A stretch of DNA of 9,993 nt from JAYXXU01 sp037969155 (GCA_037969155.1 JBBKWW010000029.1:1-9993), one strand, 5' to 3'. Numbered from the stretch's first letter, positions 1 to 6,932 are shown. Notes: a model not told the origin generated them from the letters alone. Made by a program: numbers and translations.

Positions 1-271
1 TCTTTACGCAATATATTGCTCATTGTCATGGGGTGTTAGAATTGCTAGTATTGGTTTGTTGTGTATTACCCTTAGCGAGCACGCTGACACAACAGCAAGA
101 AAACGATTTTCCCATTGTACATCGCGCATTTAATGTAGTCCGAAAGGTAGATTTACACTGGAATAATGAGCAGCACTGCTGCGCAAGAGAGAATGACAGT
201 ATCTGTTTCGCGGCAGGACATTGCCGTCTAGCTGTAGGAATCTCCGTGCTTTAGCTCGGGGAGGATGTCAA
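1..271 (+). mobile_element. Possible decayed IS200/IS605-type element, right-end portion
   Basis: The right boundary carries a sequence closely resembling the right end of many tnpB-type IS200/IS605 elements: a GC-rich hairpin with a TTTA loop (241-262) followed by GAGGATGTCAA (261-271). Immediately beyond it, hydrolase coding sequence begins on the opposite strand, so 271/272 is the likely junction. The 240 bases to the left contain an open frame (GTG at 33, stop at 254) whose product shows none of the TnpB RuvC or zinc-finger motifs. Only a short stretch near its end (AAGHCRLAVG) vaguely recalls TnpB C-termini. The stretch could be the non-coding 3' portion of such an element, a non-autonomous derivative or a degraded fragment. 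The left end lies outside the window. The end resemblance is from memory of the family; no database comparison was possible. Confidence 0.4.
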
Positions 272-770
272 GCTCCGTTTCCTCTAGGGCATGCCACAGC
301 CACAGTCGTGCTGCTTGTGGCTGCAAACCATGACGAAAGTCGGGGTTCTCCAGCACATAACGCGCGATAATGGCTGTAAAATGTTCTAACCCACAGGTGA
401 TCGCGAGCTGTTGTTTTGGACTTAAGCGACTCTTAAGCTGTTCTATTTTGTCATGCTCAAAATCAATGATTGGCTGCACATCTAAGCCTTGAGATTTGGC
501 AAAATCATTAAAATTTTCATGTGCATGGCTGTGTAATGCCTCTTGGCCAATGAATCCAGAAATATCCTGTTGTAGTTGTGAGTCAGTCACCTGTCCACGT
601 ACATTGCGTACCGAATGCACAAAAAACCGCTCGCCGTGTGGAAAGGTCAGCGACAGAGCAGTGAGCAAATGAGAGAGTAATGGGTTGTCTTTAAAGTAGT
701 ACAAGGATAGATCAGAAAAACTAAACTGCTGATGCCGGACTACAATCTGTGGGGACATAGAGGTGTTCAT
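228..770 (-). pseudogene. PF10118-like metal-dependent hydrolase, 3'-truncated
   Basis: The readable product is 180 aa and resembles the PF10118 predicted metal-dependent hydrolase family, whose members are usually about 270-300 aa. Family features in order are a FSFSDLSLYYFKDNP-type N-terminus, LSLTFPHGERFF (residues 39-50), FIGQEALHSHAHE (73-85), an EHFTAI motif (129-134) and WHALEETE (159-166). These supply the Glu and His residues expected to bind the metal centre. The last motif normally reads EExEHK; here it breaks off after ETE and continues into about 15 codons from an IS-like end before a TAG stop. The final metal-ligand His and roughly 90 C-terminal residues are missing, so the protein is probably inactive. 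The start is ATG at 770, with AAGGAA about 7 nt upstream; it aligns with the family N-terminus better than the upstream ATG at 890. The family's exact reaction is not established. Confidence 0.7.
241..262 (+). repeat. Imperfect hairpin of IS200/IS605-like right end
   Basis: Arms 241-249 and 254-262 flank the loop TTTA. All pairs match except T247/T256, with one G-T pair at 243/260. Both departures look like decay of an originally perfect CCCCGAGC/GCTCGGGG stem. Subterminal hairpins of this kind are what IS200/IS605 single-strand transposases recognise. The hairpin is immediately followed by GGATGTCAA, as in many tnpB-linked ends. It is not followed by a T tract, so it is not a typical intrinsic terminator for plus-strand transcription. 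Confidence 0.5.
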
Positions 771-969
771 CGCGGATTCCTTCGGCAGCTTACTGTGTTT
801 CAGAGTGCTATAGACAATATCCATTGTCAACTTTAATCGGTGTCGGATGTCATAAGTGCCAAGAATCACCGGTATTCTAGTCATTGACACGGTGAAGTCG
901 ATTGGTTGTACTACAGTAATGTGCAGATTGCAGACCCAATCGTTGTAAAATTACCCAGATTTGTGACAG

Positions 970-989
970 ATTGGCTGCTAAAAGCCAAT
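970..989. repeat. Perfect 7-bp inverted repeat upstream of etfB
   Basis: ATTGGCT and AGCCAAT flank a 6-base spacer (GCTAAA). The repeat lies 108 bases before the etfB start and just upstream of a TTGACC box. There is no following T tract, so a terminator is unlikely. The dyad symmetry and position suggest a regulator-binding site, but no known operator was recognised. Confidence 0.4.
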
Positions 990-995
990 TCTGGC

Positions 996-1027
996 TTGAC
1001 CTTGCACGATTGCGATAGCAAGATAAT
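996..1027 (+). promoter_or_regulatory. Candidate etfBA promoter (weak)
   Basis: TTGACC (996-1001) matches the -35 consensus at five of six positions, and GATAAT (1022-1027) matches the -10 at five of six. The spacing between them is 20 nt, longer than the optimal 17. Either box may pair with a poorer partner, so this is only a candidate. Its position about 70 bases before the etfB start is reasonable. Confidence 0.3.
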
Positions 1028-1096
1028 ACGCCATTCGAATTAGTGTGCCTTTGGGTGTCACTGTAATTTTTTTCCATAGATGAAGCCGAGGATTCC

Positions 1097-1846
1097 ATGA
1101 AGGCTCTTGTTGCTGTCAAGCGCGTTGTCGATTACAACGTCAAAGTCCGCGTCAAGGCGGATAAAACTGGTGTTGATCTGACCAATGTCAAAATGTCGAT
1201 CAATCCATTCTGTGAAATCGCGGTAGAAGAAGCTGTGCGCCTAAAAGAAAAAGGCGTCGTGACTGAAATCGTTGTTGTGTCAATTGGCCCGACCGCCGCA
1301 CAAGAACAAATTCGTTCTGCGATGGCACTGGGTGCTGATCGTGGCATTTTGGTACAAACCGATGATGCAGTGAGCTCATTGGCTGTTGCCAAAATCCTGA
1401 AGGCGATTGCTGATGAGGAACAACCTCAAATCGTCTTGCTGGGTAAGCAAGCGATTGATGACGACAACAACCAAACCGGCCAGATGCTGGCGGCGTTGAT
1501 GGGTGTTGGTCAGGGCACTTTTGCCTCTAAAGTCGGCGTCGAAAATGGCGTGATGACGGTTGAGCGCGAAATTGATGGCGGCGCACAGACTGTTGCATTG
1601 CCACTGCCAGCTATCGTGACCACAGACTTACGTCTGAATGAGCCACGTTATGCAGCATTGCCGAATATCATGAAGGCTCGTAAAAAGCCTTTGGATACCA
1701 AAACGCCAGCTGACTATGGTGTGGACACGACTGCCAAGGTAAAAACCTTGAAGGTTGAGCCACCTGCTGAACGTAAAGCAGGTATCAAGGTTAAGTCAGT
1801 TGATGAGCTGGTTGAAAAGCTCAAAAACGAAGCTAAAGTCATCTAA
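1097..1846 (+). CDS. etfB: Electron transfer flavoprotein beta subunit
   Basis: The 249-aa product has the usual length for bacterial EtfB. It pairs with EtfA in the cytoplasm to carry electrons from acyl-CoA and related dehydrogenases to ETF:ubiquinone oxidoreductase. The N-terminus MKALVAVKRVVDYNVKVRVK and the nucleotide-binding stretch GKQAIDDDNNQTGQM (residues 116-130) are typical, the latter being the AMP/FAD-binding signature region. The recognition loop NEPRYAALPNIMKARKK (181-197) carries a leucine (L188) at the position of the anchor residue that contacts partner dehydrogenases in human ETF. ATG 1097 is preceded by GAGG at 1088-1091. The downstream etfA begins 24 bases after the stop, so the two are almost certainly cotranscribed. 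No internal stop or frameshift was seen. Confidence 0.97.
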   Translation: MKALVAVKRVVDYNVKVRVKADKTGVDLTNVKMSINPFCEIAVEEAVRLKEKGVVTEIVVVSIGPTAAQEQIRSAMALGADRGILVQTDDAVSSLAVAKILKAIADEEQPQIVLLGKQAIDDDNNQTGQMLAALMGVGQGTFASKVGVENGVMTVEREIDGGAQTVALPLPAIVTTDLRLNEPRYAALPNIMKARKKPLDTKTPADYGVDTTAKVKTLKVEPPAERKAGIKVKSVDELVEKLKNEAKVI

Positions 1847-1870
1847 TTTTTCGGTACAAGGAATCTGATC

Positions 1871-2803
1871 ATGGGTATTCTGGTATACGCCGAACACGAC
1901 AACGTCAGCTTAAAGCCAGTCACACTAAATGTAGTGGCTGCTGCACAAGCAATCGGCGGTGACATTCATGTGTTGGTTGCAGGCGAAGGCTGCCAAGCAG
2001 CGGCTGATGCTGCTGCAAAAATTGCAGGTGTTAGCAAAGTTTTGCTTGCTGACAATGCTGCCTATGCCCACCAACTGGCTGAAAATGTCAGCTTGTTAGT
2101 GACCGATTTGGGCAAAGCCTACAGCCATATCTTGGCTGCTGGTACAACCAACGGCAAAAACTTCCTGCCACGTGTGGCTGCATTGCTTGACGTGGGCATG
2201 ATTTCTGAAATCACCAAAGTCGTTAGTGCAGACACCTTTGAGCGTCCAATCTACGCGGGTAACGCGATTGCGACGGTTCAGTCAGTTGAAGCGATTAAAG
2301 TCATCACCGTACGTGGTACTGGTTTTGATGCGGTTGCTGCTGAAGGTGGCTCTGCCGCAATTGAAGCGGTCAGCGATGCACAAGATGCTGGTAAATCAAG
2401 CTTTGTCGGCGAAGCGCTGGCCAAGTCTGATCGTCCAGAACTGACTGCTGCCAAGATTGTGGTATCAGGTGGTCGTGGTATGGCCAACGGCGAAAACTTT
2501 GATAAAGTTCTTGTGCCATTGGTTGATAAGCTGGGTGCAGCCATGGGTGCATCACGCGCGGCAGTCGATGCTGGTTTTGTACCGAATGACTTGCAAGTCG
2601 GTCAAACTGGTAAAATCGTTGCGCCAGAGCTGTACATTGCGGTCGGTATTTCTGGCGCGATTCAGCATTTGGCCGGCATGAAAGACTCTAAAGTCATTGT
2701 TGCCATCAACAAAGACCCAGAGGCGCCTATCGCTTCGGTTGCAGATTATTTCTTGGAAGCAGATTTGTTTGCTGCTGTTCCAGAATTGACCAGCAAGCTG
2801 TAA
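1871..2803 (+). CDS. etfA: Electron transfer flavoprotein alpha subunit
   Basis: The 310-aa product matches the usual EtfA length. EtfA contributes the main FAD-binding C-terminal domain of the ETF heterodimer. The C-terminal half shows the expected FAD contacts: VVSGGRGM (197-204), GASRAAVDAG (226-235), QVGQTGKIVAP (242-252) and the family signature LYIAVGISGAIQHLAGM (254-270). The end motif INKDPEAPIASVADYFLEAD (279-298) is also typical. The N-terminal domain (about 1-185) is the usual Rossmann-like ETF fold. AAGGA at 1858-1862 precedes ATG 1871 with 8-nt spacing. The gene follows etfB directly and is closed by a strong hairpin terminator 10 bases after the stop. Confidence 0.97.
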   Translation: MGILVYAEHDNVSLKPVTLNVVAAAQAIGGDIHVLVAGEGCQAAADAAAKIAGVSKVLLADNAAYAHQLAENVSLLVTDLGKAYSHILAAGTTNGKNFLPRVAALLDVGMISEITKVVSADTFERPIYAGNAIATVQSVEAIKVITVRGTGFDAVAAEGGSAAIEAVSDAQDAGKSSFVGEALAKSDRPELTAAKIVVSGGRGMANGENFDKVLVPLVDKLGAAMGASRAAVDAGFVPNDLQVGQTGKIVAPELYIAVGISGAIQHLAGMKDSKVIVAINKDPEAPIASVADYFLEADLFAAVPELTSKL

Positions 2804-2813
2804 GTCTTAGATC

Positions 2814-2847
2814 AAAAAATACCCCGCAACGATGCGGGGTATTTTTT
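2814..2847. terminator. Bidirectional intrinsic terminator between etfA and antiporter 1
   Basis: A perfect 15-bp stem (2814-2828 with 2833-2847) closes on the loop ACGA. The GC core is ACCCCGCA/TGCGGGGT, and the outer part is A-tract paired with T-tract. Both strands therefore present a GC hairpin followed by Us. It lies between the convergent etfA (stop 2803) and the minus-strand antiporter gene (stop 2873), so it should serve both. Confidence 0.92.
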
Positions 2848-2872
2848 TGTCTCAAGGATGTTATTTAAAGGC

Positions 2873-3832
2873 TTAAGCCATGGCGCTGTTGATCAACCAC
2901 AGCGTGTAGGCAGCATAAATCGCCACAAACCCAGCGCCAGCCGCTCGATTCACTGACTTAAATAGCCAACAGACTGCAAACAGCAGCACGGTAATACCGA
3001 CCATGACGGGTACATCGCGCTGTAGCACATCTGGTCCGACAGCCAGCGGCTTAATGATCGCGGCGATACCGACCACGGCCAGCATGTTAAAGAAGTTTGA
3101 ACCGATAATATTGCCGAGCACCATGTCGTACTCGCCTTTACGCGCCGCCACAATAGATGAGACCAGCTCAGGCAGCGACGTGCCAATCGCCACCACAGTC
3201 AAACCGATAATCAACTCACTGACCCCAAATGCTTCGGCAACGCCGACGGCACCCCAGACCAACGCGCGTGAGCTTGCGATCAACAGCACCAAACCCAACA
3301 TAATCCAAAAAATCGACTGTGCTTTGGTCATGTTATGCTCGACCATCTCCTGTTCGACCTCTTCGGTCAGATGGTCGGGCTTACCTTGTCGCGCGCGCCA
3401 GATACTATAGCCCATATATACAAACAGTACTGCAAACAGCAAGATACCATCCAAGCGATTGAGCGCACCATCGAGTAGTAAAACCACCCCAAACCCAGTG
3501 GCCGCCAGCAAAATCGGCAGTTCACGGCGCAACACATCAGACTGTACCGCAATCGTACCCATCAAGGCGGTGACACCCAAAATCAGCGCGATATTGACAA
3601 TGTTGGAACCGTAGGCGTTGCCTAGTGCCAGTTCTGGACGATCCTCTAGCGCAGAAATAATCGATACGGTAATCTCTGGTGCAGACGTACCGAAACCCAC
3701 GATAATAATACCGATCAGTAAAGCGGATACGCCCAGATGCTTGGCAAGCGTAGCAGCACCATCGACAAATTTATCAGCACTCCAGACCAGCACTGCCAGG
3801 CCCACCACAATGGCAAGCAAGTAAAGCAACAT
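2873..3832 (-). CDS. Calcium/sodium antiporter, CaCA family (copy 1)
   Basis: The 319-aa inner-membrane protein has about ten hydrophobic segments and the two internally repeated alpha motifs that define the CaCA exchangers. The first is GFGTSAPEI with GNAYGSNIVN (residues 46-80), the second AIGTSLPEL with GNIIGSNFFN (215-249). The acidic and polar residues in these motifs form the cation site. A charged central loop (about 150-170) separates the two halves. It resembles the bacterial YrbG-type Ca2+/Na+ exchangers; the actual ion preference cannot be read from sequence. I chose ATG 3832 because it aligns exactly with the start of the neighbouring paralogue and follows a GGGG box. An in-frame ATG at 3898 would add 22 residues with no counterpart in the paralogue. 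The gene ends at the terminator shared with etfA. Confidence 0.93.
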   Translation of the reverse strand: MLLYLLAIVVGLAVLVWSADKFVDGAATLAKHLGVSALLIGIIIVGFGTSAPEITVSIISALEDRPELALGNAYGSNIVNIALILGVTALMGTIAVQSDVLRRELPILLAATGFGVVLLLDGALNRLDGILLFAVLFVYMGYSIWRARQGKPDHLTEEVEQEMVEHNMTKAQSIFWIMLGLVLLIASSRALVWGAVGVAEAFGVSELIIGLTVVAIGTSLPELVSSIVAARKGEYDMVLGNIIGSNFFNMLAVVGIAAIIKPLAVGPDVLQRDVPVMVGITVLLFAVCWLFKSVNRAAGAGFVAIYAAYTLWLINSAMA

Positions 3833-4013
3833 AGAATATACCCCATTAAACCCAGTCGAAAATCTGGTCAGTTGCCCGATGCAAACCGCTGTGCGCATGC
3901 TAGGTGATTACCTGAAAAAAGGGCAGATCAATAATTGTTTTCTTTGGTATCCACTAGGGGCTGTTGACACGTGACTCGCGTCAGAAACGTCAGCCGCCGC
4001 AGGGGTTTTAATT

Positions 4014-4044
4014 GCAAAAAAATACCTCGCGATGTGCGAGGTAT
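4014..4044 (-). terminator. Intrinsic terminator after antiporter copy 2
   Basis: On the minus strand, a stem of eight pairs (4023-4030 with 4036-4043, core TACCTCGC/GCGAGGTA, loop GATGT on the plus strand) extends by one A-T pair and runs into a T tract complementary to the A run at 4016-4022. It begins about 23 bases after the stop of the antiporter copy 2 gene, which suggests that copy 1 downstream is transcribed mainly from its own promoter. Confidence 0.85.
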
Positions 4045-4066
4045 AGGTTATAGCAGCGTCGCTGGG

Positions 4067-5050
4067 TTAGTTGGCCAAAATCGCTGACTGTATCAACCAG
4101 AGCAGATAGCCCGCATAAATCAACAGTAAGCCACCCCCCTCAGCACGGCTAATTTGCTTGCCGTCTTGATTGGATTTAAAGCGCCAGCACATGACAAACA
4201 GCAGTAAGGTTAAGCCGACCATCACTGGAATATCACGCATCAACACATCGGCCGCCACACTGAGCGGATGAATCACCGCTGCAAGACCGACCACAGCCAG
4301 TGTGTTAAATAAATTCGAGCCGATGATATTGCCCAGAATCATATCGTGCTCACCTTTACGCGCCGCCGCAATCGACGATACCAGTTCAGGCAGAGAGGTC
4401 CCAATCGCCACAATCGTCAGTCCAATGATTAAATCACTGACCCCAAACGACTGAGCAACGCCGACTGCGCCCCACACTAATAAGCGTGAGCTGACAATCA
4501 GTAGTAATAAACCCACCACGACCCAAAGTGTGGCTTGTTTGCGGGTCATGACGTTGTCGGCCAGATCTTGCTCGACATCAGCGACAATACTGTCGTCCTT
4601 GCCTGATTTGGCCTGCCAAATGCTAAAACCGACCAAAATCGCTAGAATACCCAGCAGGATAACCCCTTCAAACATCCCGATTTGGAGATTGAGCAGCAGT
4701 AGTACAGCAACCGCAGTCACCGCCAACAAGACGGGTAGTTCTTTACGCACCACCTGTGAATGAATCATGATCGGACTGATCAGCGCAGTAACCCCTAGCA
4801 CCAAGGCAATGTTGGCGATATTGGAGCCGTAGGCGTTGCCCAAGGCCAAGCCTGGATTACCTTGTGACGCTGAGATAATCGACACCACAATTTCAGGAGC
4901 AGAGGTACCAAACCCAATAATGAGAATCCCGATCAGTAACGTCGGTACGCCGAGATGATGCGCGAGTCCAGATGCACCATCGACAAATTTATCGGCACTC
5001 CAAACCAATACAGCCAAACCTGCAATAATTGCAAGCAAGTGAAGTAGCAT
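4067..5050 (-). CDS. Calcium/sodium antiporter, CaCA family (copy 2)
   Basis: The 327-aa inner-membrane protein is a close paralogue of the antiporter encoded just downstream. The alpha-1 motif (GFGTSAPEI, GNAYGSNIAN) and alpha-2 motif (AIGTSLPEL, GNIIGSNLFN) fall at the same residues, 46-80 and 215-249. Aligned by eye, the two proteins match at about two thirds of positions over the first 290 residues with no gaps. Copy 2 has a short extra polar stretch (NQDGKQIS) before its last membrane helix. Divergence is concentrated in the central region (residues about 90-180), while the ion-binding motifs are nearly identical. ATG 5050 follows GGAG at a good distance. The gene lies between the purN terminator and its own terminator, so it is probably a single-gene unit. 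Confidence 0.94.
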   Translation of the reverse strand: MLLHLLAIIAGLAVLVWSADKFVDGASGLAHHLGVPTLLIGILIIGFGTSAPEIVVSIISASQGNPGLALGNAYGSNIANIALVLGVTALISPIMIHSQVVRKELPVLLAVTAVAVLLLLNLQIGMFEGVILLGILAILVGFSIWQAKSGKDDSIVADVEQDLADNVMTRKQATLWVVVGLLLLIVSSRLLVWGAVGVAQSFGVSDLIIGLTIVAIGTSLPELVSSIAAARKGEHDMILGNIIGSNLFNTLAVVGLAAVIHPLSVAADVLMRDIPVMVGLTLLLFVMCWRFKSNQDGKQISRAEGGGLLLIYAGYLLWLIQSAILAN

Positions 5051-5141
5051 AGATACACTCCGTTTAATTCAATTCAGCCCAGAAAATTCGAGTCAGTTGT
5101 ATAAGACAAACTGATGTGCCCATGGTACGGGATTAGCCAAA

Positions 5142-5170
5142 AAAAATGAGCAGATCAACTGCTCATTTTT
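5142..5170 (-). terminator. Intrinsic terminator after purN
   Basis: A perfect 12-bp stem pairs 5142-5153 with 5159-5170 around the loop ATCAA. The inner core is TGAGCAG/CTGCTCA and the outer part pairs A5 with T5, giving a T tract on the minus strand after the hairpin. It lies 24 bases beyond the purN stop and upstream of the antiporter copy 2 start, so it separates these two transcription units. The symmetry also gives Ts on the plus strand, but no plus-strand gene precedes it. Confidence 0.88.
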
Positions 5171-5194
5171 GGGAGTATTGTGTGACGTGGTGTG

Positions 5195-5839
5195 CTATCC
5201 ATGTTGCCAAAATCGAATCGGATGCTTCATGATTGCACCATCGAGATAGACTTGACCACCCAAAAACGCCACTCGTCCCGCCGCAATCCAGCCAATAATA
5301 CGTGGATAAACTTCGTGCTCTAGCGTATGGATGCGCTGTTGCAGACTGTCTAAGGTCTCATGCGGCGAAATTGGATGAATGGCCTGCGCGATTACTGCGC
5401 CAGAATCTAGCTCTGGCGTGACAAAATGCACTGAGCAGCCGTGTAACTGATCACCACTATCAAGCACACGCTGATGGGTACGCAGGCCTTTATAGGCCGG
5501 CAGTAGCGACGGGTGAATGTTGATGATTTGACCGCTATAGCGAGTGACAAAATTAGCGGTCAGCACACGCATAAAGCCTGCCAGCACAATTAAGTCAACC
5601 TGCCAGCTTTGTAAGGTCTGAATCAGTGCATTTTCAAAACTGGTTCGATCCGAAAAATCACGATGATCAACCAAGACTCGCCGCAGACCAGCCTGCTCAG
5701 CACGCTCTAACGCATAGGCATCTGGCCGATTACAGACCACGCCAACGATGTTGCCCCGAATATGTCCTGACTGACACGCGTCAATCAGCGCCTGCAGGTT
5801 AGTGCCATGCCCAGAGGCCAGTACTGCGATCCTAATCAA
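5195..5839 (-). CDS. purN: Phosphoribosylglycinamide formyltransferase
   Basis: PurN transfers a formyl group from 10-formyltetrahydrofolate to GAR, the third step of de novo purine synthesis in the cytoplasm. The 214-aa length matches the 212 aa of the E. coli enzyme. The substrate loop SGHGTNLQALIDA (residues 9-21) and the catalytic stretch INIHPSLLPAYKG (106-118) are present. N107, H109 and D145 (in ELDSGAVI) correspond to the catalytic Asn-His-Asp of E. coli. The start codon is TTG at 5839, giving MIRIAVLASG; this fits the family N-terminus, and the next Met is at residue 90. The TTG overlaps the purM TGA stop by four bases (TTGA), so translation is probably coupled to purM, consistent with the absence of a strong ribosome binding site. 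Confidence 0.96.
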   Translation of the reverse strand: MIRIAVLASGHGTNLQALIDACQSGHIRGNIVGVVCNRPDAYALERAEQAGLRRVLVDHRDFSDRTSFENALIQTLQSWQVDLIVLAGFMRVLTANFVTRYSGQIINIHPSLLPAYKGLRTHQRVLDSGDQLHGCSVHFVTPELDSGAVIAQAIHPISPHETLDSLQQRIHTLEHEVYPRIIGWIAAGRVAFLGGQVYLDGAIMKHPIRFWQHG

Positions 5840-6906
5840 ACCAACACCACGCGGATTTGGTCATCAGCATCTGGCGTTGATTGTGCATCTGCCTCAATTT
5901 TGCCCATGACCCATGCCGACTCACCCGCTGCTGCCAAATGCTCCAAGGCCGCGGGTACATCGGACTCTGCCACGACCAATACCATGCCCACACCGCAGTT
6001 AAAGGTGCGATACATTTCGTAGGTTTCGACATTGCCTTGTCGTTGTAACCACGTAAATAGTGCAGGCCATTGCCATGATGCCGTATTCACTTGGGCGCGA
6101 GTGCCTGTCGGCAAAACGCGCGGTAAGTTACCGGGTAAGCCACCGCCAGTGATATGTGCCATCGCGTGTAAGTCGATTTTTTTGGCCAGCTCTAGAAGCG
6201 GTTTGACATAGATTTTGGTCGGCGTCATGACGAGGTCGGCCAGTGTCTGACCATCCACTTGTGTATCGAGGGGTGTTTGACGTACTTCAATGATTTTACG
6301 AATTAAAGAGTAGCCATTCGAGTGTGCGCCGCTAGAAGCCACACCAATCAGGACATCTCCGGCTTGTACTTTACTGCCATCAATAATCTTGTGATGCTCA
6401 ACCACGCCGACACAAAATCCGGCCAAATCGTAATCTTCACCTTCGTACATGCCTGGCATTTCGGCAGTTTCACCACCGACCAGCGCACAGCCTGCCTGTA
6501 GACAGCCTTCACCAATCCCAGTGACCACGTTGGCCGCGACATCGATGTTTAAGTGCCCTGTTGCATAATAGTCCAGAAAAAACAGTGGCTCAGCGCCACA
6601 GACCAGTAGATCATTCACGCACATGGCCACCAAATCAATGCCAATCGTGTCGTGCCGATTCAGTTGCAGTGCGAGTCTAAGCTTGGTGCCGACGCCATCA
6701 GTACCAGACACCAATACGGGCTCTTCATAGCCTTTTGGAATTTTGCACAGCGCACCGAAGCCACCCAAGCCACCCATCACTTCAGGGCGCATGGTGCGTT
6801 TGGCGACTGATTTGATGCGGTCAACCAAGAGATCACCGGCTTCAATATCAACACCAGCGTCTTTGTAGGATAGCGATGCGTTCGGGGTAGGGGTTGGTTG
6901 CGTCAT
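5836..6906 (-). CDS. purM: Phosphoribosylformylglycinamidine cyclo-ligase (AIR synthase)
   Basis: PurM closes FGAM to AIR using ATP, the fifth step of purine synthesis. The 356-aa product fits the family (345-355 aa). Visible conserved blocks are LVSGTDGVGTKL (65-76), the nucleotide loop; DLVAMCVNDLLVCGAEPLFF (91-110); GGETAEMPGMY (144-154); SSGAHSNGYSL (191-201); and HITGGGLPGNLPRVLP (251-266). The N-terminus MTQPTPTPNASLSYKDAGV has a short Pro/Thr-rich lead before the usual SYKDAGVDI start of the fold. ATG 6906 follows GGAG with suitable spacing. The gene precedes and overlaps purN, forming the common purM-purN operon, and is divergent from the permease gene beyond a 127-bp gap. Confidence 0.97.
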   Translation of the reverse strand: MTQPTPTPNASLSYKDAGVDIEAGDLLVDRIKSVAKRTMRPEVMGGLGGFGALCKIPKGYEEPVLVSGTDGVGTKLRLALQLNRHDTIGIDLVAMCVNDLLVCGAEPLFFLDYYATGHLNIDVAANVVTGIGEGCLQAGCALVGGETAEMPGMYEGEDYDLAGFCVGVVEHHKIIDGSKVQAGDVLIGVASSGAHSNGYSLIRKIIEVRQTPLDTQVDGQTLADLVMTPTKIYVKPLLELAKKIDLHAMAHITGGGLPGNLPRVLPTGTRAQVNTASWQWPALFTWLQRQGNVETYEMYRTFNCGVGMVLVVAESDVPAALEHLAAAGESAWVMGKIEADAQSTPDADDQIRVVLV

Positions 6907-6932
6907 AAATCAAGTCTCCGCTTAGGCGGCAG

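Larger units (their letters stand above)
771..1096. other. Divergent intergenic region between hydrolase and etfB
   Basis: This 326-base stretch separates the minus-strand hydrolase start from etfB. I see no convincing gene in it. Open frames on the minus strand (877-1119, and the upstream extension of the hydrolase to 890) have no recognisable motifs, and one overlaps the etfB start. It holds a perfect inverted repeat at 970-989, a TTGACC box at 996 and an AT-rich GATAAT at 1022. A TTGACA on the minus strand lies within the hydrolase leader, but it has no -10 box at normal spacing. Confidence 0.6.

Noticed and set aside
33..254. Plus-strand open frame of 73 codons starting with GTG
   Set aside because: No ribosome binding site at a suitable distance was convincing, no family was recognised, and its last codons lie in the IS-like hairpin. 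Treated as part of the element remnant rather than a gene.
835..845. TTGACA-like -35 on the minus strand before the hydrolase (about 825-830)
   Set aside because: No -10 hexamer occurs 16-18 bases downstream; the nearest TATA-like sequence is only 10-12 bases away.
771..890. Upstream extension of the hydrolase to ATG 890
   Set aside because: The extra 40 residues have no counterpart in the family, and ATG 770 has a good AAGGAA site and matches the expected N-terminus.
877..1119. Minus-strand open frame of 80 codons upstream of and overlapping the etfB start
   Set aside because: No recognisable motif; it covers the etfB promoter region and ribosome site, so it is most likely chance.
2226..2681. 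Several overlapping open frames on both strands inside etfA
   Set aside because: All are out-of-frame shadows of a well-supported etfA and have no motifs.
3003..3410. Plus-strand open frame of 135 codons
   Set aside because: It lies antisense within antiporter copy 1, whose protein motifs are clear. The Ser/Thr/Pro-rich product is typical of an antisense shadow.
3833..3898. Longer start for antiporter copy 1 at ATG 3898
   Set aside because: The extra 22 residues are not hydrophobic, do not align with the paralogue, and lie in the probable leader.
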